DNA from: an uncultured Ardenticatenia bacterium
GTDB taxonomy: Bacteria > Chloroflexota > Anaerolineae > Promineifilales > Promineifilaceae
Length of the DNA stretch: 5,515 nucleotides
NCBI GenBank assembly: GCA_937858165.1
Contig: CALLZA010000705.1
Span: 1-5,515, forward strand
Direction: 5' to 3'
The notes under the pieces were generated by a model that was not told the origin of the DNA, searched no databases, and saw nothing but the letters and a program-made list of their open reading frames with translations. Shown here piece after piece: positions 1 through 5,515 of this stretch. Each line of letters begins with the position of its first letter. Position 1 is the first letter of the stretch. A program made the position numbers and the translations under genes.

Positions 1-194
1 CTTAGTTCATCTTATTGTGTTATCTTTTTGCAGCTTGTTCTGTTTGTACGTCTGTTACATTCCTCGAGTCTCGTTTATCTATTAGCGTACAGTGCAGGTC
101 TCTTTTGTTGTCTAGTGTATGTGCTTATTCTTGTGTGGTTTGTATCTTGTGGTTTTTGTATTTTATTTTTTTTTTTTTTTGTTCTTTTTTTTTT
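1..194. other. Sequencing read-through tail (artefact)
   Basis: T-rich, low-complexity sequence with runs of 15 T (166-180) and 10 T (185-194) directly before the P5 adapter. Illumina reads that run off the end of a fragment give the adapter, then poly-A, then low-quality calls; this is the reverse complement of that pattern. Its composition is unlike the GC-rich insert. Short open frames here have no ribosome-binding site and run into adapter sequence, so they are not genes. Confidence 0.93.
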
Positions 195-264
195 AATGAT
201 ACGGCGACCACCGAGATCTACACTAGATCGCTCGTCGGCAGCGTCAGATGTGTATAAGAGACAG
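195..264 (+). other. Illumina Nextera P5 / i5 / Read 1 adapter (artefact)
   Basis: The parts follow in order with no gap: the P5 flow-cell sequence (195-223), an 8-base i5 index TAGATCGC (224-231), the Nextera Read 1 arm TCGTCGGCAGCGTC (232-245) and the Tn5 mosaic end AGATGTGTATAAGAGACAG (246-264). Genomic sequence starts at 265. The mosaic end comes from library tagmentation and is not evidence of a resident transposon. Confidence 0.99.
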
Positions 265-287
265 GTACTGCTGCATGTTCACTGCTG

Positions 288-293
288 AGGAGG
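288..293 (+). promoter_or_regulatory. Shine-Dalgarno site of the DUF4332 gene
   Basis: AGGAGG, within GAGGAGGAAG, lies 7 bases before the ATG at 301. It is a full-strength ribosome-binding site and fixes the start codon. Only 36 genomic bases precede the gene, so its promoter lies outside the window. Confidence 0.9.
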
Positions 294-300
294 AAGTCTT

Positions 301-2115
301 ATGAAAGCGCTTATTGCTCTATTGACGGCTGCGACCGGAATTCTCCACCTGCTGGTGGGCTTTGACATGGTGGGTGGTTCCGGCGCGACCTACTGGATCT
401 TGGTACTCAACGGCGTTGGCTACCTTGTCCTGCTGTGGCTGTTCTGGACGTCGTCCGGTTCGCGCCGCGGTACGATTCGCTGGATTCTGCTGGCCTATAC
501 GCTAATTACGCTCGTGGGGTACTTCATACTCAACGGCAGCGCCGGCTTCCAGAGCACAGTGGGGTTGATCATCAAGGCCATTGAGTTGCTACTGATCATC
601 CTGCTGTTCCTGGATCGCGGCAGCGACCGCGTGGCCGTCACCGCCCCCGCGCCCGCGGCCACGCGCACCGGCGCGGTGGTCAGCAGCGAAGCGTATCAGG
701 CCGCTTCGGGCATCGGCGCGGCCAGCAGCGCGGCGGCCATCGGCGCGGCGGCGGCGCTCGACCGGACGGAGGCCGCGGCCGACGCGTCCGTGGAGGGTTC
801 CAAGATCGATACCTCAAATTGGGCCGCGACCACGGACGCTGAAGTGGACGCCACAATGGCCCGCGCCACGGCCGACGTGCCGACCTGGAATGAGCCGGTG
901 GCGGACGTAGACCTGAGCGGCCCCACGGCCACGCTCAATGCCGATTACGTCGGCGACGACTATGAGGTCGTCGAGGAAGTTGAAGACGGTGTTGAGGATG
1001 CCGGCGAAGGTGTTGACGATTGGGTTGACCGCGCCGGCGACTCGCTGGCCGACACCGGCGACCGCATCGGCGATGCCGCCACCGGCGCATGGGCCGCCAC
1101 CGGCGCGGCAGTGGTCGGTGCCGCGGCATGGGTGGGCGACAAGGCCGAAGATGCCGTCGAGGCCACTGACGATGCGCTGGACACCGCCGGTGACAAGGTA
1201 GAAGACGCCGTCGATGCTACCGGTGACGCGCTGAGCGACGCCGGCGACTGGGTCGGCGACAAGGTAGACGCCATCGGCGATACGACCAGCGACGCTGTGG
1301 ATGCCACGAGTGACGCGATTGTCGACGCGGGCACGGGGGCCAGCCTGGCCGCGGGCGCTTCGGCCGAGTGGGTCGGCGATACGGGGGATACGATCGTCGG
1401 CGCGGAGCGCAGCGTGGCCGCGGGCGGGGCGGCTGAATGGGTCGGCGACACCCCTGACACGACCGGCGACCTGGCCGTGGGCGCCGGCGTGGCCGCGGGC
1501 GCGGCAGCCGAGTGGGTCGGCGATCGGGGCGACACGCCAGTCGGCGCGGAGAGCAGTGTGGCCGCGGGTGCTTCGGCCGAATGGGTTGGCGATACGACGG
1601 GCGACGTGGATCTGACTGACGAAGCGGCGGCCCATGCTGAACCGACCGCGGCGCAGTTGCGTGGCGAGTTGGAAGAGTATCTCCGCTCCTTTGGTTCCGG
1701 CTCCGAGTTCCGCAAGGGAGTGGAGTACATCGAAGGCATTGGCCCGGTCAAGGGCGGTAAGTTGCGCGAGGCGGGCATCGTCACGGTGCTTGACCTGATG
1801 GTCGAAGGCGCCACGCGCCGCGGCCGTAAACACATTTCCGACCGCAGCGGCCTGACCGTCAGCGAGATCCTGACCTGGGTCAACCACATCGATCTGTTCC
1901 GCATCAAGGGCGTGGCCGAAGAGTACGCCGACCTGCTGGAGCAGTCGGGCGTCGATACGGTCGTGGAACTGGCCCAGCGCAACCCCAACAACCTGTTCAA
2001 GCGGATGAATGACATCAATCAGGAGAAGAAGCTCGTTCGCCGCACACCCCATCTGTCGGACGTACAGAGCTGGGTGGAACAGGCCAAGAACCTGAAGCGG
2101 CTGATCCACTACTAG
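301..2115 (+). CDS. Membrane protein with Ala/Asp-rich repeats and C-terminal DUF4332 (helix-hairpin-helix) domain
   Basis: A 604-residue protein. Four hydrophobic helices lie at about residues 3-22, 31-49, 60-78 and 86-104. The loop between helices 2 and 3 is Arg-rich (GSRRGTIR), so by the positive-inside rule both ends should be cytoplasmic. Residues 110-450 form a low-complexity Ala/Gly/Asp/Glu/Thr linker with few basic residues, holding two repeat blocks: DAVDAT-type helical repeats (277-344) and AEWVGD repeats (350-432). Residues 474-604 match the DUF4332 family as I know it: IEGIGPVKGGKLREAGI is a helix-hairpin-helix, followed by WVNHIDLFRIKGVAEEYADLL, a second one, then the family-typical VDTVVELAQRNP and KKLVRR segments. 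Such folds usually bind DNA or mediate protein contacts; the cellular role is unknown. A strong Shine-Dalgarno site supports the start. A perfect hairpin follows the stop. Domain call is confident; a function beyond membrane-tethered helix-hairpin-helix protein is not supported. Confidence 0.93.
   Translation: MKALIALLTAATGILHLLVGFDMVGGSGATYWILVLNGVGYLVLLWLFWTSSGSRRGTIRWILLAYTLITLVGYFILNGSAGFQSTVGLIIKAIELLLIILLFLDRGSDRVAVTAPAPAATRTGAVVSSEAYQAASGIGAASSAAAIGAAAALDRTEAAADASVEGSKIDTSNWAATTDAEVDATMARATADVPTWNEPVADVDLSGPTATLNADYVGDDYEVVEEVEDGVEDAGEGVDDWVDRAGDSLADTGDRIGDAATGAWAATGAAVVGAAAWVGDKAEDAVEATDDALDTAGDKVEDAVDATGDALSDAGDWVGDKVDAIGDTTSDAVDATSDAIVDAGTGASLAAGASAEWVGDTGDTIVGAERSVAAGGAAEWVGDTPDTTGDLAVGAGVAAGAAAEWVGDRGDTPVGAESSVAAGASAEWVGDTTGDVDLTDEAAAHAEPTAAQLRGELEEYLRSFGSGSEFRKGVEYIEGIGPVKGGKLREAGIVTVLDLMVEGATRRGRKHISDRSGLTVSEILTWVNHIDLFRIKGVAEEYADLLEQSGVDTVVELAQRNPNNLFKRMNDINQEKKLVRRTPHLSDVQSWVEQAKNLKRLIHY
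1129..1332 (+). repeat. Degenerate DAV(D/E)ATxDA repeats in the linker of the DUF4332 protein
   Basis: Residues 277-344 carry three copies of D-A-V-D/E-A-T-x-D-A, starting at residues 284, 302 and 331. The spacings of 18 and 29 residues are close to 5 and 8 turns of an alpha helix, so Ala/Val would fall on one face and Asp/Glu on the other. GDK or WVGDK precedes each copy. The pattern resembles LEA-like or apolipoprotein-like amphipathic helices. That structural reading is an inference. Confidence 0.75.
1348..1596 (+). repeat. Four AAGxxAEWVGD repeats arranged as a 144-bp tandem duplication
   Basis: AEWVGD occurs at residues 355, 378, 403 and 426 (spacings 23, 25 and 23), each preceded by AAG. 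Copies 1 and 3, and copies 2 and 4, are exactly 144 bp apart. The segments between them also match: GDTIVGAERSVAAG against GDTPVGAESSVAAG. This points to duplication of a two-unit, 48-residue block. Synonymous differences show the copies have diverged. The repeats stay in frame and are part of the coding sequence. Confidence 0.88.
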
Positions 2116-2162
2116 GACCGAACACGGTTTCCACGGAAGCACTTCGGCGCGTTCTTGAGTGG

Positions 2163-2190
2163 GTCGTGGCGCGCTGAGGCGCGCCACGAC
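2163..2190. terminator. Perfect 12-bp GC-rich hairpin after the DUF4332 gene
   Basis: GTCGTGGCGCGC (2163-2174), loop TGAG, then the exact reverse complement GCGCGCCACGAC (2179-2190), 47 bases after the stop codon. The stem is very stable and well placed for a terminator. No U tract follows on the + strand (GATCAATTTGG), so it is not a textbook intrinsic terminator. It may stop transcription without a U tract or protect the mRNA 3' end. The hairpin is certain; its role is inferred. Confidence 0.6.
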
Positions 2191-2199
2191 GATCAATTT

Positions 2200-2231
2200 G
2201 GGGCGAAGTTCCGGTAACGGGGCTTCGCCTC
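2200..2231. other. Second stem-loop in the intergenic region
   Basis: GGCGAAG (2202-2208) pairs with CTTCGCC (2223-2229). A G-T pair and a G-C pair (2200-2201 with 2230-2231) extend the stem to 9 bp. Inside the 14-base loop, CCG-GTAA-CGG could form a small inner hairpin. It lies just downstream of the 12-bp hairpin and ahead of the candidate promoter, so it may belong to the same 3' end. No U tract follows. Confidence 0.4.
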
Positions 2232-2249
2232 CTTGTCGTTGCGCGCCCC

Positions 2250-2278
2250 TTGTGTAAATGGCCGCGGTCTGCTAAACT
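2250..2278 (+). promoter_or_regulatory. Candidate promoter of the PKD-CAP gene
   Basis: TTGTGT (2250-2255), a 17-bp spacer, then TAAACT (2273-2278). Matches to the housekeeping sigma consensus are 3/6 and 4/6. The -10 box ends 9 bases before the ATG at 2288, so transcription would start within a few bases of the start codon. The gene has no Shine-Dalgarno site, which fits a nearly leaderless mRNA. The match is modest on its own; the same layout at the next gene strengthens it. Confidence 0.45.
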
Positions 2279-2287
2279 GCGGCCACG

Positions 2288-4606
2288 ATGATTTCCAGGT
2301 TTCGACGGTTGTCGATTGGGGGTTTGCTGCTGGTGGCGGGTGTCTTCCTCTTGCTGCGGCAGCCGTCCTCGTCGGCCGTCCTCTATTCGGGCGTGGCCGT
2401 GGTCGAAAGTGGCCCGCTGACGCTGGAAGTCGTGGTCGATCCCCCCGTTGCCCGCCCCGGCGACACCCTGCGCCTGACCGCTCGCGTCAGCAACCGCGGC
2501 GGCGGCGCGCTGTCGCCGTCGGTGGCGCTGCGCGTGCCGCGCGGCCTCGGCGGCGACGTCTTCGCCCTGCCGGCCGGGGCGACCTTCAACCTTCAGGAGA
2601 ACCGCATCGACTGGCTGCCGGTGGTGGCCGCCGGCCAGACGCAGGCGTTCAGCTTCGACCTCGTCGTTCAGACGGCCGACGTGCTCATGCCCGAACAGAG
2701 CGTCACCGCCCTTTTGCGCCACCAAGGCAGCGAACACACCGCCGCCGCCCCGCTGTGGCTGGGCATCCCGCCCCTCATCGGCGAGCTGTTGCCCCAGAAC
2801 ACCGTTGCCGTCGGCCAGCCAATCCAGTTACAGGCCGACGTAGCCGGCCCCGGCCCGCTGAGCGCCGTCTGGGACTTGGGCGACGGCCGCCGTCTGGAAC
2901 TGGCCGATCCCGTCGTCGTCTTCCCTGCCGCCGGGCAGCACGAAGTGACGCTGCAAGTCGCCAACCCGGCCGGGGTCATCGCCCGGCGCGCCATCGTCAC
3001 GGTGTTGCCCGACCCAGTGGCCAGCTTCCGGCCCGACGACGACGCCCCGGCCATCGCCCAGCCCGTCACCTTCATCAACAACAGTGGTGGCCAGCCGCCG
3101 CTAACCGTCTTCTGGGACTTCGGCGATGGCACAACGCTCATGGGTGAGCAGCAGCCGATCCACGCCTATCGCCAGGGCGGCGTCTATCGTATCCGCCTGA
3201 CCATCGAGAACTCCTTTGGCCGCTCTGAAGCGGTCTGGGACGTGACCGTCGGCCAGCCGCCGTTGGCCGAGATGGTCATCGGCGAGCAGACGGCCGTCGG
3301 CCAACCCCTGACTGGCCAGGCGACGGCGGCCGACGGCGCGACGCGCTTCCTGTGGGACATGGGCGACGGCCGCCACCACGAAGGGGCAACTGTCAGCCAT
3401 CTCTATCGTCGCCCGGGCGATTATTACGTGACGCTGGTAGCCGACAACGGCTTTGGCCAGACCCAGCTTGGCCGCTGGGTGCGCGTTGACGCCGGCCTGA
3501 CGTCGCTCTTCTTACCGCTGATGACCTATCAGGCGGGCAACGCTGTCGCCGGCCTCAGCGCTGACACGGCCGCCGTGACCGATCTCGATCCGGTGGTCAC
3601 GAGTCTGAGCCAGGCGTTTGTAATGGAGCCTATCGCCTTCACAACGGGCACGACGGCCGCCGAGCAGCTCTACGCCTATATCAATGCCGCCCGCGCCCAG
3701 TTTACGCTGCCGCCCCTGGCCTATGGCTACGAGTTGAGCGCCGCGGCTCAGGGCCATGCCCAGGACAAGTCGCTTTTTCCGGCCGACGCCCACACCGGTT
3801 CCGACGGCACGACGTCGGCCGAACGCCTGTTGCGCAGCGGCTACGGCGGCGGCTATGCCGGCGAGGCCACGGCCTGGGGCTTCGCCGAGCCGCGGCTGGC
3901 GGTGGAGTTCTGGATGAACAGCGACAGCCATCGCGTGCTTCTGCTTAGCCGGGCGGCTACCGACGTGGGCGTTGGCTACGTTGAGGATTACAACACCGAG
4001 AATGTGTGGCATTGGACGGCCGAGTTCGGTGTCAGTTATGGCGCGCCGGTGCGGGCCACTTTGCGCCTGCTGGAACCGTCGACGCCACACAGCAGTCTGG
4101 ACACGGAGGTCATCAATTACAGTTGGCTGTGGCCGCAGCCGTTGGCCGCGGGGCAGCGCTTCACCGTTTACGTGATGGTCGGCAATCGCGCCGTGGCCCT
4201 GGGCAGCGTGACTGCGCCGGTCTACGGCAGCCGCTACATCCTGTCAGCTGACGCGTTGAGCACCCTTGGTCCCGGCGGCGCGTCGCCGACGGCTTACGAG
4301 TGGCTGGTGCGCCTGGAAGATGGTCTGGGAGTGACGCTGGCCGAGAGCGAGCGTCGCGCTATCGCCTTCGCTGCCGACCCCAGTTTGCCCACGCCGCTGC
4401 CAACGGTGGCCATTGTGACCGCCACGCCTGCCGGGCCGACTGTTACCCCATCGCCCACCCCCCGACCGACGACGGTCGCGCCGACCCTTGAACCGCCGCC
4501 GGTCGTCGTCACGGCCACGCCGCTGGCCACCGCCCAGCCGACCGCCACGGCTGAACCGCCGCCGGGCATCGTCACCGCCACGCCGGTCGCTTCGCCCGCG
4601 CCCTAA
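2288..4606 (+). CDS. Exported surface protein with three PKD domains and a CAP/SCP domain
   Basis: A 772-residue protein. An N-terminal basic stretch (RFRR) and hydrophobic core (10-23) form a signal peptide or anchor, with possible cleavage after SSSA (residue 30). Residues 43-160 look like a CARDB- or DUF11-type beta sandwich. Three PKD domains follow, marked by WDLGDG (195), WDFGDG (276) and WDMGDG (356), about 80 residues apart. After an LFLPLM stretch comes a CAP/SCP domain (about 457-583): HTGSDG with His502, GE with Glu526, NSDSHR with His548, then DVGVGY and WHWTAEFG. Residues 590-696 look like another beta domain, and 701-772 is a Pro/Thr-rich tail without a membrane helix or LPxTG motif. 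PKD domains usually mediate adhesion or spacing on the surface; bacterial CAP domains have no single known activity. The promoter-like element and signal peptide support the ATG, although no Shine-Dalgarno site is present. Confidence 0.93.
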   Translation: MISRFRRLSIGGLLLVAGVFLLLRQPSSSAVLYSGVAVVESGPLTLEVVVDPPVARPGDTLRLTARVSNRGGGALSPSVALRVPRGLGGDVFALPAGATFNLQENRIDWLPVVAAGQTQAFSFDLVVQTADVLMPEQSVTALLRHQGSEHTAAAPLWLGIPPLIGELLPQNTVAVGQPIQLQADVAGPGPLSAVWDLGDGRRLELADPVVVFPAAGQHEVTLQVANPAGVIARRAIVTVLPDPVASFRPDDDAPAIAQPVTFINNSGGQPPLTVFWDFGDGTTLMGEQQPIHAYRQGGVYRIRLTIENSFGRSEAVWDVTVGQPPLAEMVIGEQTAVGQPLTGQATAADGATRFLWDMGDGRHHEGATVSHLYRRPGDYYVTLVADNGFGQTQLGRWVRVDAGLTSLFLPLMTYQAGNAVAGLSADTAAVTDLDPVVTSLSQAFVMEPIAFTTGTTAAEQLYAYINAARAQFTLPPLAYGYELSAAAQGHAQDKSLFPADAHTGSDGTTSAERLLRSGYGGGYAGEATAWGFAEPRLAVEFWMNSDSHRVLLLSRAATDVGVGYVEDYNTENVWHWTAEFGVSYGAPVRATLRLLEPSTPHSSLDTEVINYSWLWPQPLAAGQRFTVYVMVGNRAVALGSVTAPVYGSRYILSADALSTLGPGGASPTAYEWLVRLEDGLGVTLAESERRAIAFAADPSLPTPLPTVAIVTATPAGPTVTPSPTPRPTTVAPTLEPPPVVVTATPLATAQPTATAEPPPGIVTATPVASPAP
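4388..4603 (+). repeat. Pro/Thr-rich low-complexity tail with three VTATP motifs
   Basis: Residues 701-772 of the PKD-CAP protein are almost entirely Pro, Thr, Ala and Val. VTATP recurs at residues 710, 741 and 762. Tails of this kind are common on exported proteins of Anaerolineae-type Chloroflexota and probably act as a flexible, perhaps glycosylated, stalk. Here the tail ends the protein instead of linking two domains. Confidence 0.7.
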
Positions 4607-4648
4607 CGATTGAAGCCTAGTTCGTTTTAAGAAAAGTGGTCGCCGGCC

Positions 4649-4669
4649 AGCCTACATTATACGCAGGCT
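4649..4669. promoter_or_regulatory. Possible operator-like inverted repeat upstream of the kinase gene
   Basis: AGCCT (4649-4653) and AGGCT (4665-4669) form an inverted repeat around an 11-base AT-rich centre, ACATTATACGC. It lies 8 bases upstream of the candidate -35 box. The arms are only 5 bp, so chance is a real possibility. The centre also holds CATTAT, a -10-like hexamer. Confidence 0.2.
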
Positions 4670-4677
4670 AAGCGCGC

Positions 4678-4706
4678 TTGCGGCCAGGGCGCGTCCGCTT
4701 TACAAT
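4678..4706 (+). promoter_or_regulatory. Candidate leaderless promoter of the kinase gene
   Basis: TTGCGG (4678-4683), a 17-bp spacer, then TACAAT (4701-4706), a 5/6 match to the -10 consensus. Only 6 bases separate the -10 box from the ATG at 4713, so the usual +1 falls on or next to the A of the start codon. No Shine-Dalgarno sequence can fit. This predicts a leaderless mRNA and independent transcription of the kinase gene, 106 bases after the PKD-CAP gene. Confidence 0.65.
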
Positions 4707-4712
4707 CATATC

Positions 4713-5393
4713 ATGGCAGCAGACCCAGTCGTTCTTAACGGCCGCTATCGCCTCATCGATCGCATCGGCAGCGGCGGCATGTCGGTCGTCTATCGCGCCC
4801 AGGACCTCTCCCTCGGTCGCATTGTGGCGATCAAGATCCTTAACGAGAATCTGACCGACGACGAGGGCTTTCTACGCCGTTTCCAACGCGAGGCCCACTC
4901 AGCGGCCAATCTGTCGCACCCCAACATTGTCACCGTCCACGACATCGGCCAGGATGGTGACCGTCACTTTATCGTCATGGAGTTCGTTGACGGCCGCACG
5001 TTGAAACAGCTGGTGCGCTTACAGAACCAACAGGGACAGCCGTTGCCCGTCCACCGCGCCCTCGACCTGTCGATCCAGATCTGCGCCGGTATCGGCTATG
5101 CCCACCGGGCCAATCTGGTGCATTGCGACGTCAAGTCGCAGAACATCCTGGTCACCCGCGATGATCGGGTGAAGGTGGCCGACTTCGGCATCGCCCGCGC
5201 GTTGAGCGAGGCCACGCAGCACACGGCCGACAGCCAGATTTGGGGCACGCCCCACTACTTCTCGCCGGAACAGGCCGCCGGCCAAGCGGCCAGTCCCGCC
5301 TCAGACGTCTACGCCATCGGCGTGGTGATGTTTGAACTGCTGACCGGCCGCCTGCCGTTCATCGGCGAGACGCACACGGCGCTGGCCCTGAAG
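4713..5393 (+). CDS. PknB-type serine/threonine protein kinase, N-terminal part (cut off by adapter)
   Basis: The first 227 residues of a eukaryotic-like Ser/Thr kinase, which transfers phosphate from ATP to protein Ser/Thr. Visible motifs in order: Gly-rich loop GSGGMS (19-24), VAIK with Lys41, the alpha-C Glu60 in RFQRE, catalytic loop HCDVKSQN (137-144) with Asp139, Lys141 and Asn144, DFG (157-159), WGTP (177-180), SPE (184-186) and the helix-F Asp198 in SDVY. All residues needed for catalysis are present. HRD is replaced by HCD, making it a non-RD kinase. The end of the kinase lobe and any transmembrane or sensor part are missing because genomic sequence stops at 5393; continuing the frame gives LSLIHISEPTRPY, which is translated adapter. 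PknB-type kinases usually run to 500 or more residues with a membrane helix and extracellular sensor. Target and signal cannot be inferred here. Confidence 0.95.
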
Positions 5394-5459
5394 CTGTCTC
5401 TTATACACATCTCCGAGCCCACGAGACCGTACTAGATCTCGTATGCCGTCTTCTTCTTG
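5394..5459 (+). other. Nextera Read 2 / i7 / P7 adapter (artefact)
   Basis: The inverted Tn5 mosaic end CTGTCTCTTATACACATCT (5394-5412), the Nextera Read 2 arm CCGAGCCCACGAGAC (5413-5427), index CGTACTAG (5428-5435, i7 set number 702) and the P7 sequence (5436-5459). P7 differs from the standard sequence at one place: T instead of G at 5455. Genomic sequence ends at 5393. Confidence 0.99.
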
Positions 5460-5515
5460 AAAAAAAAAAACAAAGAAAACGACCATTGACAAGCAAGACA
5501 GACTAACCTAACAGA
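5460..5515. other. Poly-A and read-through tail (artefact)
   Basis: Eleven A (5460-5470) directly after P7, then 45 A-rich bases of no recognisable content. This mirrors the T-rich tail at the other end and is what Illumina reads give after running off a short fragment. Confidence 0.92.

Noticed and set aside
246..264. Tn5/IS50 mosaic end as a sign of a resident transposon, with its inverted partner at 5394-5412
   Set aside because: Both ends are joined to flow-cell sequences and indices, no transposase is present, and the 9 bases flanking them inside the insert do not match. They are library adapters.
15..288. Two short overlapping open frames at the left end, one with a hydrophobic Phe/Leu-rich stretch that looks like a membrane helix
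   Set aside because: The Phe-rich run is translated poly-T, and the NDTATTEIYT and MIRRPPRST peptides are translated P5 adapter, seen widely as contamination.
1129..1596. Regularly spaced repeats as a possible CRISPR array
   Set aside because: The repeats are degenerate, in frame with a protein, and the 'spacers' are themselves repetitive. No cas genes are present.
814..2196. A long open frame on the minus strand opposite the DUF4332 gene
   Set aside because: It is a codon-bias shadow in GC-rich DNA: no recognisable domain, no ribosome-binding site, and it runs through the hairpin. The + strand frame has clear domains and a strong Shine-Dalgarno site.
2233..3147. A 304-residue + strand frame overlapping the PKD-CAP gene
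   Set aside because: Its product is Arg/Pro-rich with no domain, while the other frame holds PKD motifs through the same region.
301..5393. The three genes as one operon or defence system
   Set aside because: Gaps of 172 and 106 bases, a strong hairpin after the first gene and separate promoter-like elements before the second and third genes argue for independent units. No nuclease, toxin or other effector domain was seen.
5301..5492. A minus-strand open frame at the right end
   Set aside because: Its N-terminal half translates the tail and adapter (EEDGIRD and VYKRQ are adapter peptides), and the rest is antisense to the kinase gene.

Overview
The window is a 5,129-base piece of bacterial genomic DNA (265-5393) carried between two Illumina Nextera sequencing adapters that were never trimmed. 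Positions 1-264 and 5394-5515 are not biological: they are the P5 and P7 adapter arms, each with a sample index and the 19-base Tn5 mosaic end, followed by T-rich or A-rich read-through. Every gene call that enters these ends is an artefact, and the third gene is cut off by the 3' adapter.

The insert is GC-rich, with three genes all on the + strand. Gene 1 (301-2115) encodes a four-helix membrane protein with a long Ala/Asp/Gly-rich repeat linker and a C-terminal DUF4332-type helix-hairpin-helix domain. A perfect 12-bp hairpin follows it. Gene 2 (2288-4606) encodes an exported protein with a beta-sandwich-like N-terminus, three PKD repeats, a CAP/SCP domain, a further probable beta domain and a Pro/Thr-rich tail. 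Gene 3 (4713-5393, cut off) is the N-terminal kinase domain of a PknB-type Ser/Thr kinase with HCD in place of HRD.

The most likely source is a member of the Chloroflexota, probably of the Anaerolineae type. The reasons are the DUF4332 domain in this form, the PKD plus CAP secreted architecture, the 'LFLPLM' stretch, the VTATP-rich tail and the PknB-type kinase. This is inferred from family familiarity; no marker gene is present.

Gene 1 has a strong Shine-Dalgarno site. Genes 2 and 3 have none. Each instead has a promoter-like -35/-10 pair with a 17-bp spacer ending only 9 and 6 bases before the ATG, which points to leaderless or nearly leaderless mRNAs and three separate transcription units rather than one operon. 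The genes share an envelope or signalling theme (membrane protein, surface protein, sensor kinase), but nothing in the sequence shows that they work together. I found no clearly new multi-gene system. The points most worth following are the architecture of gene 1 and the leaderless starts.
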